Counted from the stretch's first letter, positions 34,801-46,263 are shown. The stretch: DNA of 64,000 nt from Strongylocentrotus droebachiensis (GCA_035222895.1 JAVYIG010000111.1:854103-918102), one strand, 5' to 3'. A program made the numbers and translations. Notes: generated by a model from the sequence alone, not told the origin.

Positions 34801-37800
34801 GAATTTAATAGCTTGTTGCTATGCTTTGAGGCTTTGGTGCAGGCTTTTCTCAGCATCTTTCTGAAGAACAATTCATCTAGTCAAGTATCATGAATAGGCA
34901 GGTTGTTTTTCAGTTGGGGTTGGGGGGGGGGGGGGCTAGAGGGGGATTGGAGGTCAGCAACCCTAAGTTAAGCAAAGTTTGTATTCTCCTCTTTTCTAAT
35001 TTTTGTTCATTTTTTGTAGGGTGGGCCAGATCCAAAACAATACGGGAACCGGGAAGGATGGAGGTGGGACCTTTCAAAACAAACTCAAATTAGGTCATTA
35101 CTGTTACACAATGGGGTTCGTCTTCGTGCTTGCAAAACCGTGCGCATACATTCTACCTCTTTATTTTTACGCTACCTTGATTATATGCCTTTTACTCTGC
35201 TTTCATAAAACTCTTGTGATATTCAGTTACGTGTAATATCACTCCATAATGTATTCAAATTCAAATTATATGACTTGTGTTCGAGCAACTGTACACATTT
35301 ATATTATTCATTTTGTTGTAATTTGTATTCCGCTTGAACTCAGTTACTGGCATTCATGTACTTACTTATACGAACTATGATAACATAATTTGTGTGGGTG
35401 GGTGCATGAGTGCTTGTTATTGCCAACACGGTTCACTGATTTTGTTTGTGTTTTATACCTACACTGTACACATTATGTATGCATGCATGCATGCAAGGCA
35501 CGCGTTGGGTTGCACACATGATAACCGTTCAAATCCATTATATTCCAAGACCATTGCTCCATTACCTCTTTTGGAGACCTGGTAGGAACGATCCTGATGA
35601 TCTTCATGTGTGCAACCCGACGCGTTTAGAGTTTTTGTTTGTTTTTTCTACTTTTTTTTAATTTTTTTTTATTGTTGCTGTTATTTCAATATTTCGATGC
35701 TACTCTCTCACTCATGTAAAATCACTTTATGATGTAAAATTATAAGCCATATGCTCGTATTGTTCAGTTAATATAATATTTTGTCCTTAATTGTTTACTT
35801 TTGGATAAAATGCAAGAGACTTGCAAAATTTTTTGTTTTGTTTATTTTGGCGCTAAATATGTTGAAGAATTTATTCTTTCCTTTTTCTCTTCCCCTTCAC
35901 TATTCTTCTTTCTATTGCACTCCACTAACTTGCACTCCGCGCAAAAGCCTCTCTCTTTCAAACATTATATTAGGTTCACATTTAAATGAATAATCATGAT
36001 TTGTTACATGACCAGTCTCTAATTGAACACGATAGTGACTATTTTACTATTGATGAATTTATTGCGAAAATTAAGATTACACTAAACCAATTTAATCATG
36101 AATTGAATAAAGGTAGTAATAATGATATTGATAATTTCAGTTTAATTCACTTTAATGCTCGTAGTTTGAATAAAAGTTATGATGATTTAAACACACTTTT
36201 TTCTGTAATTCCTGGGTTTAATTTTTCTGTAATAGGTGTCACTGAAACGTGGCTTAACGCAAACTCCCCTCCTGTATTTAATCTTGATAATTATACTATG
36301 GTCCGTGCTGACCGCAAAGAAGGTAGAGGTGGCGGTGTAGCTATTTATTTACGTAATCAGTTAAATATTCAAATACGACATGATATTCATATTGAAGGTG
36401 CAGAGGACATTTTTGTTGAAGTTATAAATGATTTTGGTAAAAATATTTTAATAGGCGTAGTTTATAGACCTCCTAATAATCGGATAGAGACATTTTTAGA
36501 TAATTTAGATGAATCTCTTCATACAATAATTGGTGAAAATAAAGATGTTTATTTAATGGGAGATTATAACATAAACATTTTACCTCCTCTTCATAATAAT
36601 AGTTTGAAATTAAATAACATTCTATTATCTTACTCGTTGCATCCTCATATTAATAAACCCACACGGATTTCGAAAACATCTTCAACCTTAATTGACAATA
36701 TATTCTCAAATAATGTTAATAAGGAATGTTTAAATGGTATTTTGTATTATGATATATCTGACCACTTGCCTATTTTTAGTATTATTAAGCAGACAATTAA
36801 TGTTCATAGATTATTGAACAATACACTAAAAATGCATAGAAAAGAAAATTCTTCTAATATTGATTCTTTAAATATTGATTTATGTCAAGAGCAATGGCTC
36901 GATGTATTTGAGGAAAATGATGTTGATAAGGCTTACGAAAAATTTAATCATAAGCTACAAAAGTATTATGATAAAAATATTCCACTTGTTCGAACAAAAT
37001 ATAAAAAAGTTAAAAATCCATGGATCACTAAAGGAATTTTAAAGTCGATAAAAACTAGAAATAAACTTTATAAGAAAAGTCTTAAAAAGATGAGTGATGA
37101 GAATTGTAGCAAGTATAAAATTTATAGAAATAAATTAACTTCAATAATTCGACTTTCACGTAAATTACATTATTCAAATAAAATAGACATGAATAAGACA
37201 AGTAATGCTTCAATATGGCAAATTGTTAAAGATATGATTGGTTCTAAAAATAATACTCCTAAATCATTTTTTAAAGATGGTCAGGAAATAAATAATCCAG
37301 TAAAAATTGCAAATATGTTTAATTCATATTTTAATGATATAGGTCCAAATTTAGCATCAGAATTTAATATTGATCAAAATAGTTATAAACAATATTTGGA
37401 TGAACCATTTTATAAATCTTTATTTTTACGACCAACATCCTCTCACGAAATTATTAAAGTTGTACAGTCTTTAAAATCCACTAAATCTACTGGTTATGAT
37501 GGGATAAGTGTGAATCTTTTGAAAAAAATTATTTATAATATTGTCTCTCCAATAACATATATTTTTAATTTATCGATCACACTTGGTGTTTGTCCAAATA
37601 TATTGAAAATTTCTAAAATAATCCCAATATATAAAAAAGATGATTCTTCATTAGTAAATAATTATCGTCCTATTTCCCTTTTACCGGCTGTCTCAAAAAT
37701 TCTTGAAAAAATTATTTATGAACGACTTTATGATTTTTTAAATAGTAATGATTTACTTGTTCCTAATCAGTTTGGTTTTAGAAAGCATCATTCGACAGAT

Positions 37801-40758
37801 CATGCAATTATTCAACTTTATGATAAAATTATTACATCATTGGCTAATAAGGAACACAGTGTAGGCATTTTTATGGACCTGAGTAAGGCATTTGATACTA
37901 TTGATCATAAAATATTGACTGATAAATTACAATTTTATGGAGTAAGGGGTATTGCTTTATCATGGTTTAAAAATTATTTGTTTAATAGAGAACAGTATGT
38001 ATACTTTCAATCTAAAGAGTCGAGTAGATTACCTATAACTTGTGGCGTCCCTCAGGGATCGATTCTAGGTCCTTTATTATTTTTGTTATACGTTAATGAT
38101 ATTGTAAAATCATCTAAACTTTTAACATTTATATTGTATGCAGACGACACTAATGTATTTTATTCTCATACAAATTTAGACACACTTACGTCAATCTTAA
38201 ATGTTGAATTATCTAAAATATATGTTTGGTTTAAGTCTAATAAGTTATCTTTAAATTTTACTAAAACAAACTTTATATACTTTAGAAATGTTCATTCACC
38301 AAAAGTAAATTGTAGATTATATATTAATGATATTTTGCTTTTAGAAAAAAATTCTGTCAAATTTTTGGGGATAACCATTGATTCTAATTTAACTTGGTCC
38401 GATCATATACATAATATATTGAACGCTGTTTCTAGGAACATTGGAATATTATATAAATTGAAATTATTACTAACTCCCAAATCTCTTTTTATGATTTATA
38501 ATGCTTTTGTACTTTCGCATATTAATTATTGTAATATCGTATGGGGAAACTGTTGTAAAACTAAAATTAATTCACTTGAACTTTTACAAAAGAAAGCTCT
38601 ACGAATTTGTACACAATCTGATTATTTAGCACACACTACACCTATTTTTAAAACATTGAAAACTCTCAAAGTAACTGATATGCACATTTTTCAAACAGCT
38701 ATTTTTATGTATAAATATGTCTCCAACTTACTTCCTAAGTCCTTTCATGATTTTTATATTCATAATGTTAATGTACATTCGTACCCCACGAGGCAATCTA
38801 TGGATTTTCATTTAACTAACCCTAAAATTGTTTTGGCACAAAAATCAATAAGACACAATGGACCCGATGTGTGGAACTCCTTGCTCATAACATTAAAATT
38901 ATGTACAACACTTGTTTCCTTTAAAGTAAAGATGAAAGAATATTTATTGATAAGGTATGAAAATTAGATTCTGGTCATAATATACTACATGTATTTTGTT
39001 TTAATATTCATTGTTTATTTGTATATAAAAAGGAAATTATTTTGATAGATTGAGGAGCTCGCGCAGTGCACTCTTCACTTTGCACAGCACTCTCTTCACC
39101 CGCTCTTTCTTCCTGTCTCCTCTCCTTCTTTTGTAAGGCCGGTATCATTTCAAGCTCTGCTTACGATATCGGTCTTCTGCATTCTCCCTCTTTTCTTTCT
39201 TTTCAAATACGATTAATTGTACTATTGATTATTTATATTTATTTATTTATATGAATTACTACTTGTATTACTTATCATTATATTGCTAAAATGTATTCAT
39301 TGTTATTTTTGTTATTGTTTATGGAAAATGCAGAAATAAAAAACTTGAAACTGAAACTGAAACACCTCCAGGCAGCTGTAGCCACCCTAGAGGGAGACTT
39401 GGGCGCTCAACATCCCCCCCCCCCCCAATGGATTGTATATCTAGCTCTAAATCGATCTACCGTATTAAAGACTAGACTAGTCATGGGTTCAAATCCCACC
39501 GCTGCCACCAATTGTTTATTTAACAGAGGGAAATTATAGCTGACCAAAATCAATCATCAAACATGCTGCATCAAAATAAATCTAATCCCCCCCCCCCCAA
39601 CTCGGTGTTATTTAGGGTACCCATATGTGTGTTCCCAGCGACCCCCCCCCCCCCCCCCCCCCTTTGTGTAAAGTCAATACAGGTTGACCTTTTTTGTTTT
39701 GATACGAGCCGGAGAGTTTGGGAACACGCATGGTATCCCTCCGTTCACGGAGTGGGGGGCCGGGATCTAATCTCTCAAACCAAACTCAAGTAACTCAGGA
39801 CAGTAGAAAAGACAACCTCACTCGAAGAAGGACGGAACAGAACTCCTTTTAATATCCCAAATTATAACATGTCTGTAAGTACAAATCAGGCATCATAACA
39901 CAATATACCAATCAGAGGAAAGTCATGTGATAAGAGAAACCAATGAGGTGAACAGGCTAGATAGATGATAGGTGAGAGGCGAAGAGAACGAATGAGAGAA
40001 GAGAAAGTGCATGTTGCTAGGGCAGGAAAAGGCAACCATGCATAGAGAATGGTGAATGAAAAGGGAACATGAGCTGGAAAAATGAATATGCAAATGAAGA
40101 ATGCAAACATATACCTTAGATCTATTTGAATATTATAGTGGATAATGAAGAAGGTAAGAAATTTACTAACTAAAATATAAAGACAAATTCAAACTGTTAC
40201 AACAATATTATATAGTCTAGAAGTCTAGGCCTACAAACAAAATGAACTGAATGCAATTGCAAAACCCCTAACACCCCCCCCCCCCCCACCCCTTTCCCTA
40301 GCCCCTCTAACCAGTTAATGAGGTCTTGAGGGGGCATGGAGATCAACATTCGGCACCCCCCCCCCCCCCCGAAAAACAAAAGATTTATAAAAAAATATAG
40401 ACTAAATTAAACAAGATCACCTGTATCTCTCAAGCCAATATCTCTGGACCTGTTTCATGTAGTCTGAATCGAAGCCATAATGGAACCCGGCATCTTCCAC
40501 TCTGTCGACAAAACGTGTATTCTGTAGACGAGTCTTCAAATCGCCCAACACATCATCCGAAACATTCACCCGGAATTTGCGAACGGACGTGTCCTGTTTG
40601 CTCCCAGAGACTTCAGGCAGGCCTCGGCCCCACCATCCGTCTCCGATGTCTGATGGAGGTTCGGTTATCAATTCAGGATTCAAGATCATGTGCATGAAAT
40701 AGCCGAAACCCAAAGCCACGAAGAGGATGAACAAAGGCAACTTGTACTTCCAACCCAT
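25602..40758 (-). CDS. EPHX1: Microsomal epoxide hydrolase (EPHX1-like), seven exons, 463 residues
   Basis: Exons: 40758-40421, 34232-34064, 33138-33024, 30079-29950, 29107-28902, 28233-28002 and 25803-25602. All borders are GT-AG, phases agree, and 1392 nt give 463 codons plus TAG. Human EPHX1 has 455. The enzyme hydrolyses epoxides to trans-diols at the ER membrane. Residues about 5-26 form the membrane anchor, then a DGWWG motif and the N-terminal lid region. HGWPGS (158-163) is the oxyanion motif. The nucleophile is D236 in GGDWGS, the acid E412 in PEELF, and the base H439 in RGGHFAAF. The epoxide-binding tyrosines are Y308 (GYMHIQ) and Y383 (RFYKE). All key residues are present, so it should be active. 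Introns are full of transposons, with no break in the coding frame. Confidence 0.95.
25826..26206. repeat. ATC/ATT trinucleotide microsatellite
   Basis: About 380 bp of interrupted (ATC)n in EPHX1 intron 6, just outside the left end of the SINE insertion. Confidence 0.9.
26223..26806 (+). mobile_element. tRNA-derived SINE with 16-bp target-site duplication
   Basis: The head (from about 26229) has an A box TAGCTCAGTCGG and a B box GTTCGAAACC at tRNA spacing, followed by a SINE body with CCTTCGGAGAGGACCTAAAG. An internal (ATC)n tract spans about 26430-26690. TCAAGAATAGCGAAGT occurs at 26207-26222 and exactly again at 26807-26822. This is the expected target duplication and fixes the borders. 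Confidence 0.85.
27120..27975. repeat. Tandem 130-bp units followed by the DR1-bearing interspersed repeat
   Basis: 27120-27520 has three diverged units with AGCTCTACCAGATAA and AAATCAAAATCGGTTGA. 27530-27975 has two units with TGACCTTTGACCT (27558 and 27749) and ends GGAAAAGCGGCGCC plus CTTTTTGCTACGCAGG, as at 18838-18915. In EPHX1 intron 6, next to exon 6. Confidence 0.75.
28002..28233 (-). CDS. EPHX1: EPHX1 exon 6
   Basis: Reads [19 protein letters not shown] and RFYKEEIGG (Tyr 383). Of two neighbouring AGs, only the upstream one (exon start 28233) keeps the frame. Confidence 0.92.
28255..28715. repeat. 120-bp tandem repeat beside EPHX1 exon 6
   Basis: 28261-28380 and 28381-28500 are nearly identical (GTCCAAATCTGAAAAATTGC, GGATGTTTTGAGGGGACTAG). 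Two further diverged units follow to about 28715. The array begins about 25 bp from the exon-6 acceptor. Confidence 0.85.
28902..29107 (-). CDS. EPHX1: EPHX1 exon 5
   Basis: Acceptor TTTTTTACAG. Ends [17 protein letters not shown], including the epoxide-binding Tyr 308. Confidence 0.92.
29763..29910. mobile_element. Small inverted-repeat element (GGGGGGCATTTCACAAA ends)
   Basis: Ends are GGGGGGCATTTCACAAA and TTTGTGAAACACCCCCC. The body has GACAAATCTGCTGATAGCCA. A related copy lies at 30205-30352, also in EPHX1 (intron 4 and intron 3). Confidence 0.7.
29950..30079 (-). CDS. EPHX1: EPHX1 exon 4 (catalytic Asp)
   Basis: Reads [16 protein letters not shown] and [14 protein letters not shown]; carries the nucleophile D236. 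Confidence 0.95.
30205..30352. mobile_element. Second copy of the 29763 element
   Basis: Same body (GACAAATCTGCCAATAACCA, GACAAGTTTTGTGAAACGCC). The left end is diverged (CCCGTTTCATTAAGCC). Confidence 0.65.
30523..30690. repeat. G-rich purine tract (GGAGGAAGAGGG-type)
   Basis: About 170 bp of G/A on the plus strand with many GGG runs, able in principle to form quadruplex or triplex DNA. In EPHX1 intron 3. Confidence 0.85.
30755..30875 (+). mobile_element. LINE/SINE 3' end
   Basis: GGCGGACATGTGCGCTATATAAGAAGCC followed by an ATT-rich tail, a common 3' end in L2/CR1-type elements. Confidence 0.5.
31469..31485 (+). promoter_or_regulatory. CCAAT plus TATAAAAA, possible cryptic promoter
   Basis: CCAAT (31469-31473) and TATAAAAA (about 31479-31486) are a few bases apart, followed by CpG-containing sequence. 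It lies antisense in EPHX1 intron 3. The spacing between CCAAT and TATA is shorter than usual. Confidence 0.25.
31916..32112. mobile_element. Small element, inverted copy at 52388-52612
   Basis: TTAAAGCCCGTC start and GGGATTAGACC, GTGGCTATCTCAT, AACTCAGCTCTCAACTAACA, AGTAGCTACAAG in the same order as the reverse strand of 52388-52612. Ends with TTTAA. Confidence 0.65.
32520..32880. repeat. Minisatellite (GACAGACAGAGTCACACTGCTAAACATTGATACA)
   Basis: About eight units of 30-65 bp vary in the number of GACA repeats. In EPHX1 intron 3, close to exon 3. Confidence 0.9.
33024..33138 (-). CDS. EPHX1: EPHX1 exon 3
   Basis: Reads [13 protein letters not shown] and [18 protein letters not shown], close to the human protein. 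Confidence 0.94.
33139..34063. other. EPHX1 intron 2; poly(G) and CT repeats
   Basis: Poly(G) near 33631-33645, a CT tract at 34008-34043 next to exon 2, and a SINE-body-like GGTAGGTTATTCCAAAGC near 33895. Nothing else recognised. Confidence 0.5.
34064..34232 (-). CDS. EPHX1: EPHX1 exon 2 (HGWPGS)
   Basis: Begins [11 protein letters not shown] and ends [16 protein letters not shown] on a codon border. Confidence 0.93.
34360..34580. repeat. Diverged copy of the GGGGTGTTTCACAAAG element
   Basis: Starts GGGGGGGGTGTTTCACAAAG and ATAAGTTGGACTTAACTATGG, like the left end of 61356-61668. The right end is not clear. In EPHX1 intron 1. Confidence 0.5.
34870..35985. other. AT-rich DNA upstream of the LINE ORF, probably partly its 5' region
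   Basis: No frame here looks like an ORF1 protein. The 5' border of the LINE could not be located. Confidence 0.4.
35986..38967 (+). mobile_element. LINE ORF2: endonuclease-reverse transcriptase, 993 codons, uninterrupted
   Basis: The frame opens at ATG 35986 and runs without stop or shift. An APE-type endonuclease occupies about residues 50-265 ([36 protein letters not shown]). The reverse transcriptase spans about 500-780 ([57 protein letters not shown], and catalytic YADDTNVF near 717). A C-terminal domain follows ([12 protein letters not shown]). It belongs to the Jockey/CR1 supergroup, probably near L2, Crack or Daphne. The element continues to about 39357 with a GAAACT-type tail. It lies antisense in EPHX1 intron 1. 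The intact frame suggests a young copy. Confidence 0.92.
38968..39357 (+). mobile_element. 3' UTR and tail of the LINE
   Basis: AT-rich 3' UTR ending GCAGAAATAAAAAACTTG and a short GAAACT repeat (about 39345-39361). Confidence 0.6.
39476..39512 (+). repeat. tRNA-like 3' half (B box)
   Basis: GGGTTCAAATCCCACC followed by GCTGCCACCA resembles a tRNA T arm and 3' end. The A box is not convincing. Confidence 0.3.
39584..39775. mobile_element. MITE of the CCCGGCCCCCCACT family
   Basis: Body GTGTTATTTAGGGTA, then a C run, GTGTAAAGTCAATAC, GGGAACACGCATGG, and right end GAGTGGGGGGCCGGG. The second copy at 62890-63085 has the better left end. Confidence 0.6.
39776..40420. other. EPHX1 intron 1, exon-1-proximal part
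   Basis: AT-rich, with poly(C) runs at about 40275 and 40362. No other feature recognised. Confidence 0.5.
40421..40758 (-). CDS. EPHX1: EPHX1 exon 1 (start codon, membrane anchor)
   Basis: Start ATG at 40758. Hydrophobic anchor [17 protein letters not shown], then [10 protein letters not shown]. The donor GTGATC follows AGATACAG; two bases of a Ser codon are carried over. Confidence 0.93.
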
Positions 40759-41215
40759 TTTAAAGAAATAACCTCACTTTCAGACGATGAATTGAGAAGA
40801 GAAAAGAGTATTTGACCCGACGGTGTGTCTACGACTCGAGCTTCAAGTTCTACCCACGATCTATCTACCACGGACCTAGAGATGTGAGCTAGAGCGCATG
40901 TGCAATTAGCATGTCCCTGGATTATATATCTACACCCTTTTTCAGAGAAATCGTGGCATTTGATTGGCTGAAAGAAAACTTGCCATATTTTAAGCATTAA
41001 TGTTATTGATAACAAGTTTTATGAAACAGGGCCCTGGAGAGCTGAATGGACATATACAACAATAGTTACCTGTAGTTACCTGTAGTTACCTGTCTTCACG
41101 GGCTCTAATTTAAGACGTATAGTCCTATAATGCCCACCTTCCTTCATTCAAAATCCACTGCATTTGATATCGTGTCATAATTTGCAGATATCAATCCTAA
41201 CATAGAATGCAGACA
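40759..41215 (-). promoter_or_regulatory. Probable EPHX1 5' UTR and promoter
   Basis: Short space between the EPHX1 start and the 3' end of the CR1-like LINE. A TATA-like GATATATAAT on the minus strand lies at 40921-40929, about 165 bp above the start codon. A GTAGTTACCT triplet repeat lies at about 41066-41097. Confidence 0.35.
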
Positions 41216-43600
41216 GCTTTGCTGTCTGCTTAATACTTAAGTCTTACATGTAATCAATAATGTCATACATGTTCTTAATAGTCATATTTGTTGTACTTCG
41301 CTGAGAAAAATGCATCAAATTGACCTTTGAAGGCGTTGATCGATGCTGCTTCTACTGCCGTCTTGGGGAGCATCATGTTCCAGTGGTCAACTACTCTGTG
41401 CGTAAAGCTGTTCTTTCTGATGTTCAAGCGGGCATGTTGCTTCTGAATTTTCATACTATGGCCTCTTAGGTTTATGCTTGCTTCCTTCATAGAAAATAGG
41501 CTATCTCTGTCCACGTCGTTGTGGCCATTCATTATCTTGAATACCTGGATCATGTCACCTCGAAGACGTCTGTAGGCTAATGTGGGCAGGTCAAGTCTCT
41601 CCAGCCGGGTCACGTATGGGAGATCTTTAATGCTTGGGACCATTTTTGTTGCCCTTCTCTGCACTTTCTCCAGCTTTGTGATGTCTTGTCTGAGGAACGG
41701 ATTCCACACACAATTTGCATATTCCAGGTGGGGTCTGACCAATGTTTTGTGCAGTAGACAAAACATATCTTCATCCATATGTGCAAATGTCCTCCTTATT
41801 AGACCCACTATCCTGTTTGCTTTGTTGGCAACCTTCCCGACATGCTTGCTGAACTTCAGTGATGGGTCGAATGTGACACCAAGATCCTTCTCTTCCTTCC
41901 TTACTTCCATGTTAGCCCTTGTTGTCCCATCTCTCATACTGTATGGTCTGGTTTCATCTTGATTCCCATAATGCATTACACCGCATTTACCAACATTGAA
42001 CTTTAACTGCCATTTCTCTGCCCAGTCACATAAGCTGTCTAGGTCTTGTTGCATGGTTTTCCTGTCTTCTTGTGTCTTAATATGGGTGTACACCTTGGTG
42101 TCGTCCGCAAACATTTCTGCATGTCCTTTCAAGTTGTCCGGCAGGTCATTGATATAGGTGATAAAAAGAATCGGGCCGAGAACACTGCCTTGCGGGATAC
42201 CGCTCAACACATCCGCCCAGGACGACTTCTTCCCATTCACCGCCACACACTGTCTTCTCTCTTTCAGGAAGCTCTCTATCCAGTTCAATAGTTTTCCATG
42301 GATTCCATGTGCCTCCATTTTCTTGATCAGTCGTTGATGTGGTACTGAATCAAACGCTTTGCTGAAGTCTAGATAGGCCACATCAACACCGCCTCCTTCA
42401 TCTAGCATACTTGTCCATGAATCCAGGACACTGATGAGCTGTGTCGCACATGATCTACCTGAACGAAATCCATGTTGGTGGTCGGTCAAAATCTTCTTCT
42501 CATCCATGAAGCTCATGATATGGTCTCGAAGTATTGATTCCATGATCTTGCAAATCACGGATGTCAGACTAACTGGTCGGTAATTTCCGGGTGATGTAGC
42601 CTTTCCTTTCTTATAAATGGCTGTCACATTCGCTTCCTTCCATCCATCAGGTACACGTCCTTCTTGAATTGACTTGTTGAAGATTACCGCTAGTGGTTCA
42701 GCTAAGACTTCTGCTGCTTCTTTTAAGACCCTAGGATGGAGCCCGTCTGGTCCTGGTGATTTGGATGGGTTCAGTTTTTTTAACTTCTTCAAAACTTCCT
42801 CAGTTGTAATGACTACTTCTTCAAGTGGGTCCCCATCAAATTTCACCTCTGGTTCTGGGATAGTTGTAACATCTTCTCGAGTAAACACACTCGCAAAGAA
42901 CTCATTCAGAACTTCAGCCTTCTCTTCGTCACTTGTAGTTTTACTTCCATCTTCTTTAATGAGATCACTAATGCCGCTCTTCACCTTTGTTTTAGACCTG
43001 ACGTAGTTCCAGAATCCCTTGGGATTCACTTTGATTTCTTGTGCTAGTCTTCTTTCAAACTGTATCTTAGCTGATCTTACACCTTTTGTTGCCTCGTTTC
43101 TGAGCTTCATGTAAGCTTCATAATCTCTGAAGTGCTTTGTTGCCGTGTATCTCTTCCAAGCATGGTATTTTTTCTTGACTTTGGCCAATGCTTCCTTGCA
43201 CATCCATAGTGGCTTCTTCCTCTTTATCTCTACTTTAGTACGGCAGGGCTTAGATTTTGGAATATTCTTCTCCATCGTTTCCTGTACTCTGTTTGCAAAA
43301 GACTCCCATGCTTCACTTACTTCCAAGTCTTGAAGTTCAGTCCATTTTATTTCCTTTAGGTCGTTATTCAAACTCACAAAATCTCCTTTGGCGTATAAAA
43401 ACCTGGTTGGTTGATCATCAGTGGTAGAACTGTGGCAATTTAGCTCAAACTGCATGACAATGTGGTCACTTTTCCCAAGTGGGCTATGCTCTGCAATATC
43501 GTCTACTAGCTGCTCTTCATTCACTATCACCAGATCCAAAAGACTGGGCTGCTGTCCTTCTCTATACCTCGTATTGAATCTCACTTCTTGAAACAAGTAG
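41216..43600 (-). mobile_element. CR1-like LINE, 5'-truncated, 773-codon frame (41275-43596)
   Basis: The frame has the end of an APE endonuclease (SLLDLVIVNEE, LGKSDHIVMQFEL) and a complete reverse transcriptase (VTAIYKKGKATSPGNYRPVS, HGFRSGRSCATQL, LDFSKAFDSVPH, GIPQGSVLGPILFITYIND, catalytic MFADDTKVY). The C-terminal VRPHLEYANCVWNPFL follows. There is no internal stop. The endonuclease N-terminus is missing, so it cannot be autonomous. The 3' end carries GCATTCTATG, like the tail octamers of CR1 elements. It is in the same orientation as EPHX1 and ends about 460 bp above its start codon. Confidence 0.9.
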
Positions 43601-44259
43601 TAATAATAATACCAGTATCACGAGGCAGCTCCACTAAAGGGGGGGAGGGGGTGCGTACGTGACATATTATGATGGAGCCACTTTTAAAACAAGTATACTA
43701 TAGTAGTTCAAATGCACGAAATATTGAGACATGAATATTCCTACTTTTTGTTAATAACTGATGATAAAAATATTATCAAATCGTTGTGGTTTGAACCTTT
43801 TCGGCGATATATGTGTTGCCCCTGCTTAAGGTGATGTCTCAGAGACGCCGGGCTGGGCACCTGAAAGGAAATCTTCATTCCTTAGGCCTATATTGGTCCA
43901 CTTAAGTTATTGCTTGCCACTTGTTGCAATAATATTGTTTCCCCCCCCCCCCCCCCCGACTGTGGTAAGAAAATCCCGCATCTGTAACCTGGTTCATCAT
44001 CAGTCAGTGAGATTCTTTTTTCTTTTTCTTTCTTTTTTTTGGTGGAAAATATTACAGTGAAACTTGAGTTTTCATTGCAAAATCTACTCGCCACCAAGCT
44101 AATCTATTAACACCCCCCCCCCCCCCCCCCCTCCGTGATCGGACGCCTATCCACAAAATGAATGAATGAATGAATAATATAAGATAGGAAAACTCGTGAT
44201 AAGAGAAAGGAGACAGAAAATGGAGGGAAGAGGAGGAGGGGGGAGCGGAAGAGAGGGAT

Positions 44260-44291
<32 letters not shown>

Positions 44292-46263
44292 GACTCACAT
44301 GGAAACTATCCCAGGACGTCCGCTACACCTTATTTTAAAGCCCTATTCCTATACCCTACCTGCCGTCCGCCCCCATCCCTCAACAGTAGTTAGACCACGC
44401 TTCATCATTGCCCCCTACACCAATAAAATTGCCCCCTCCCCAAGTTCGCCTTCCTCCTCCATTCGCTCCTTTTAAGTCAATATGGAAGGTAGGCAAATGA
44501 AAATGAAAATTTTGTTTGTTTTGAATGCTCTTTGGGAGTCAATGATTGAGGAGAAAGAGGGCAGGGAGATGGGGAAACGGAGAAGATATAGACCCACCCC
44601 CCCCCCCCCATATCGCCCCTAATCAATCGATGACCTGGGGGTGTTTCACAAAGTTCTTAAGTTGGACTTAACAATTATGGAAAACCGTTGGCATCTTTGA
44701 AAATATTTTGTAAATTAATATCGAATTTATGAAATTAAGACAAGGATTAAGAATCGAGAACGTCTTCTTAATCTAATGATTTAATGAAACGTAAAAGCAA
44801 ACTGAATTCAGACGAGGATTAAGAGACGAGAACGGTACAACGAATCGTCTTCTTTCTCTTATAATTTAATGAAACGTCAAAGCTTCCGCGCTTCGCGGAG
44901 CATATGGAAACGTTGTATCATCCGCTCAATCTGACTTGCGTGCATACAACAAAATAAGCATTTTTCCATGAAAAAGTGAAGTTTTCTAAAATGTGCGTTT
45001 CTTTCCAGCATTGGGGCGCCCGGGAGTCACTCGGGTAATATTTCATAAAGTATAATATAAAAAGACCATATGCAAATTTTCTGTACTTTTGTCGGAAAAA
45101 ATACATTTATCCAGCACAATGTCGTCTCTTTTTGCGTTGGAGAAGAGCAAATAGCGTTAGCTTTCATCTGGTATTAAACTTGTTTTGATTGATTGTATAA
45201 TTTTGTCGGAATAAAGGAAACAAAAAGGCTCGACCAATAACTTATCAGCGTCTGAATTGACCTTTTGACCTTGAATTCCCTGATAAAAGCGCACTAATGA
45301 CGTCATCTTCGCTAAATCGGTGTCTTTTATCGTAAAATGCGACACTTTCACAATGTTTATACATGTTTTTTTGATTATTAGTAAGAAATAATATATTTTT
45401 TCCGTTATCACTGAAGTTTTGGGTTCTATTTAATGAGTAATTTTAAAATAAGAGCCATTTTACTGTTTTAATTTACTGGATCGTACCATTAAAGTCGCAG
45501 GGTAGAAAGATGCATTTTCCAACCGCGCCAAATTTAATTTACGTTCTGACATTCTGTTAAATGGGTTCGTGTTGTTAATAATCCACTGCTTTCTGCTCCA
45601 ACAAACGTCCACATGCGGAGTCGTTTATCAACTAGATTATTCAAATTTATGGATGCTTCCTAGCTTCCCAGGTGTTGTGTGTTCTTGAAGCATTGCATAA
45701 TTCACCTGCTATCATTCTTTGTACTCCAATTGCCAGAACGCAAATTTCATTTTGGTTTTATAGTTTCCTGCAATAAGTAAGTCAATACAAGAGTATTTGC
45801 TGCACAATAAAAACAATGTGTGTCCCTATTGTACAATGTAATGTGTCCCCTCATTTTGTAATAGTTAATTTACCATTAACATAATGAAACTACCTGCCCG
45901 ATGAAGCCAATGGCCTGTGACCCATGAGCACTCAACACCGTGTGGGAGTCAGTTTGGGTTAACTTCTTTTATGAGACAAATACAAGCAAACGTTTCCATA
46001 TGAGGGAGGGGGGAAATCGCCCCTCCCTGCACCCACCCCCTATTACGTCACTGCTGGTCACCATTACGTACCAATATTTGGCTCGCATAATTTCAAATTA
46101 GCCCCCCCCCCCCCCCCCCCCCCCCCCGCCATGAAATCCTGGATCCGCGCCTGACTTCAATGTCAGACACTATATTGAGTGACTGATTGACTTCATTTTT
46201 TCTCTGGTAATTACATACATAAAATGAGCTGTAAAGGGTACATAATACATAAGCATTAGTCAT
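43601..46263. other. No gene seen; simple and interspersed repeats
   Basis: Poly(C) at about 43940, 44112 and 46102. GAAT repeat at 44157-44178. GA/G tract 44225-44292. Partial GGGGTGTTTCACAAAG element from 44637 with a 75-bp internal duplication to about 44880. A hAT-like end GGATCCGCGCCTG near 46141. Confidence 0.55.

Noticed and set aside
35781-35993. ORF1 protein of the intron 1 LINE
   Set aside because: A 70-codon hydrophobic frame without gag-like, zinc-knuckle or esterase features; probably chance.
41582-43333. Plus-strand frames of 62 to 126 codons
   Set aside because: Shadows of the CR1-like LINE frame on the other strand.
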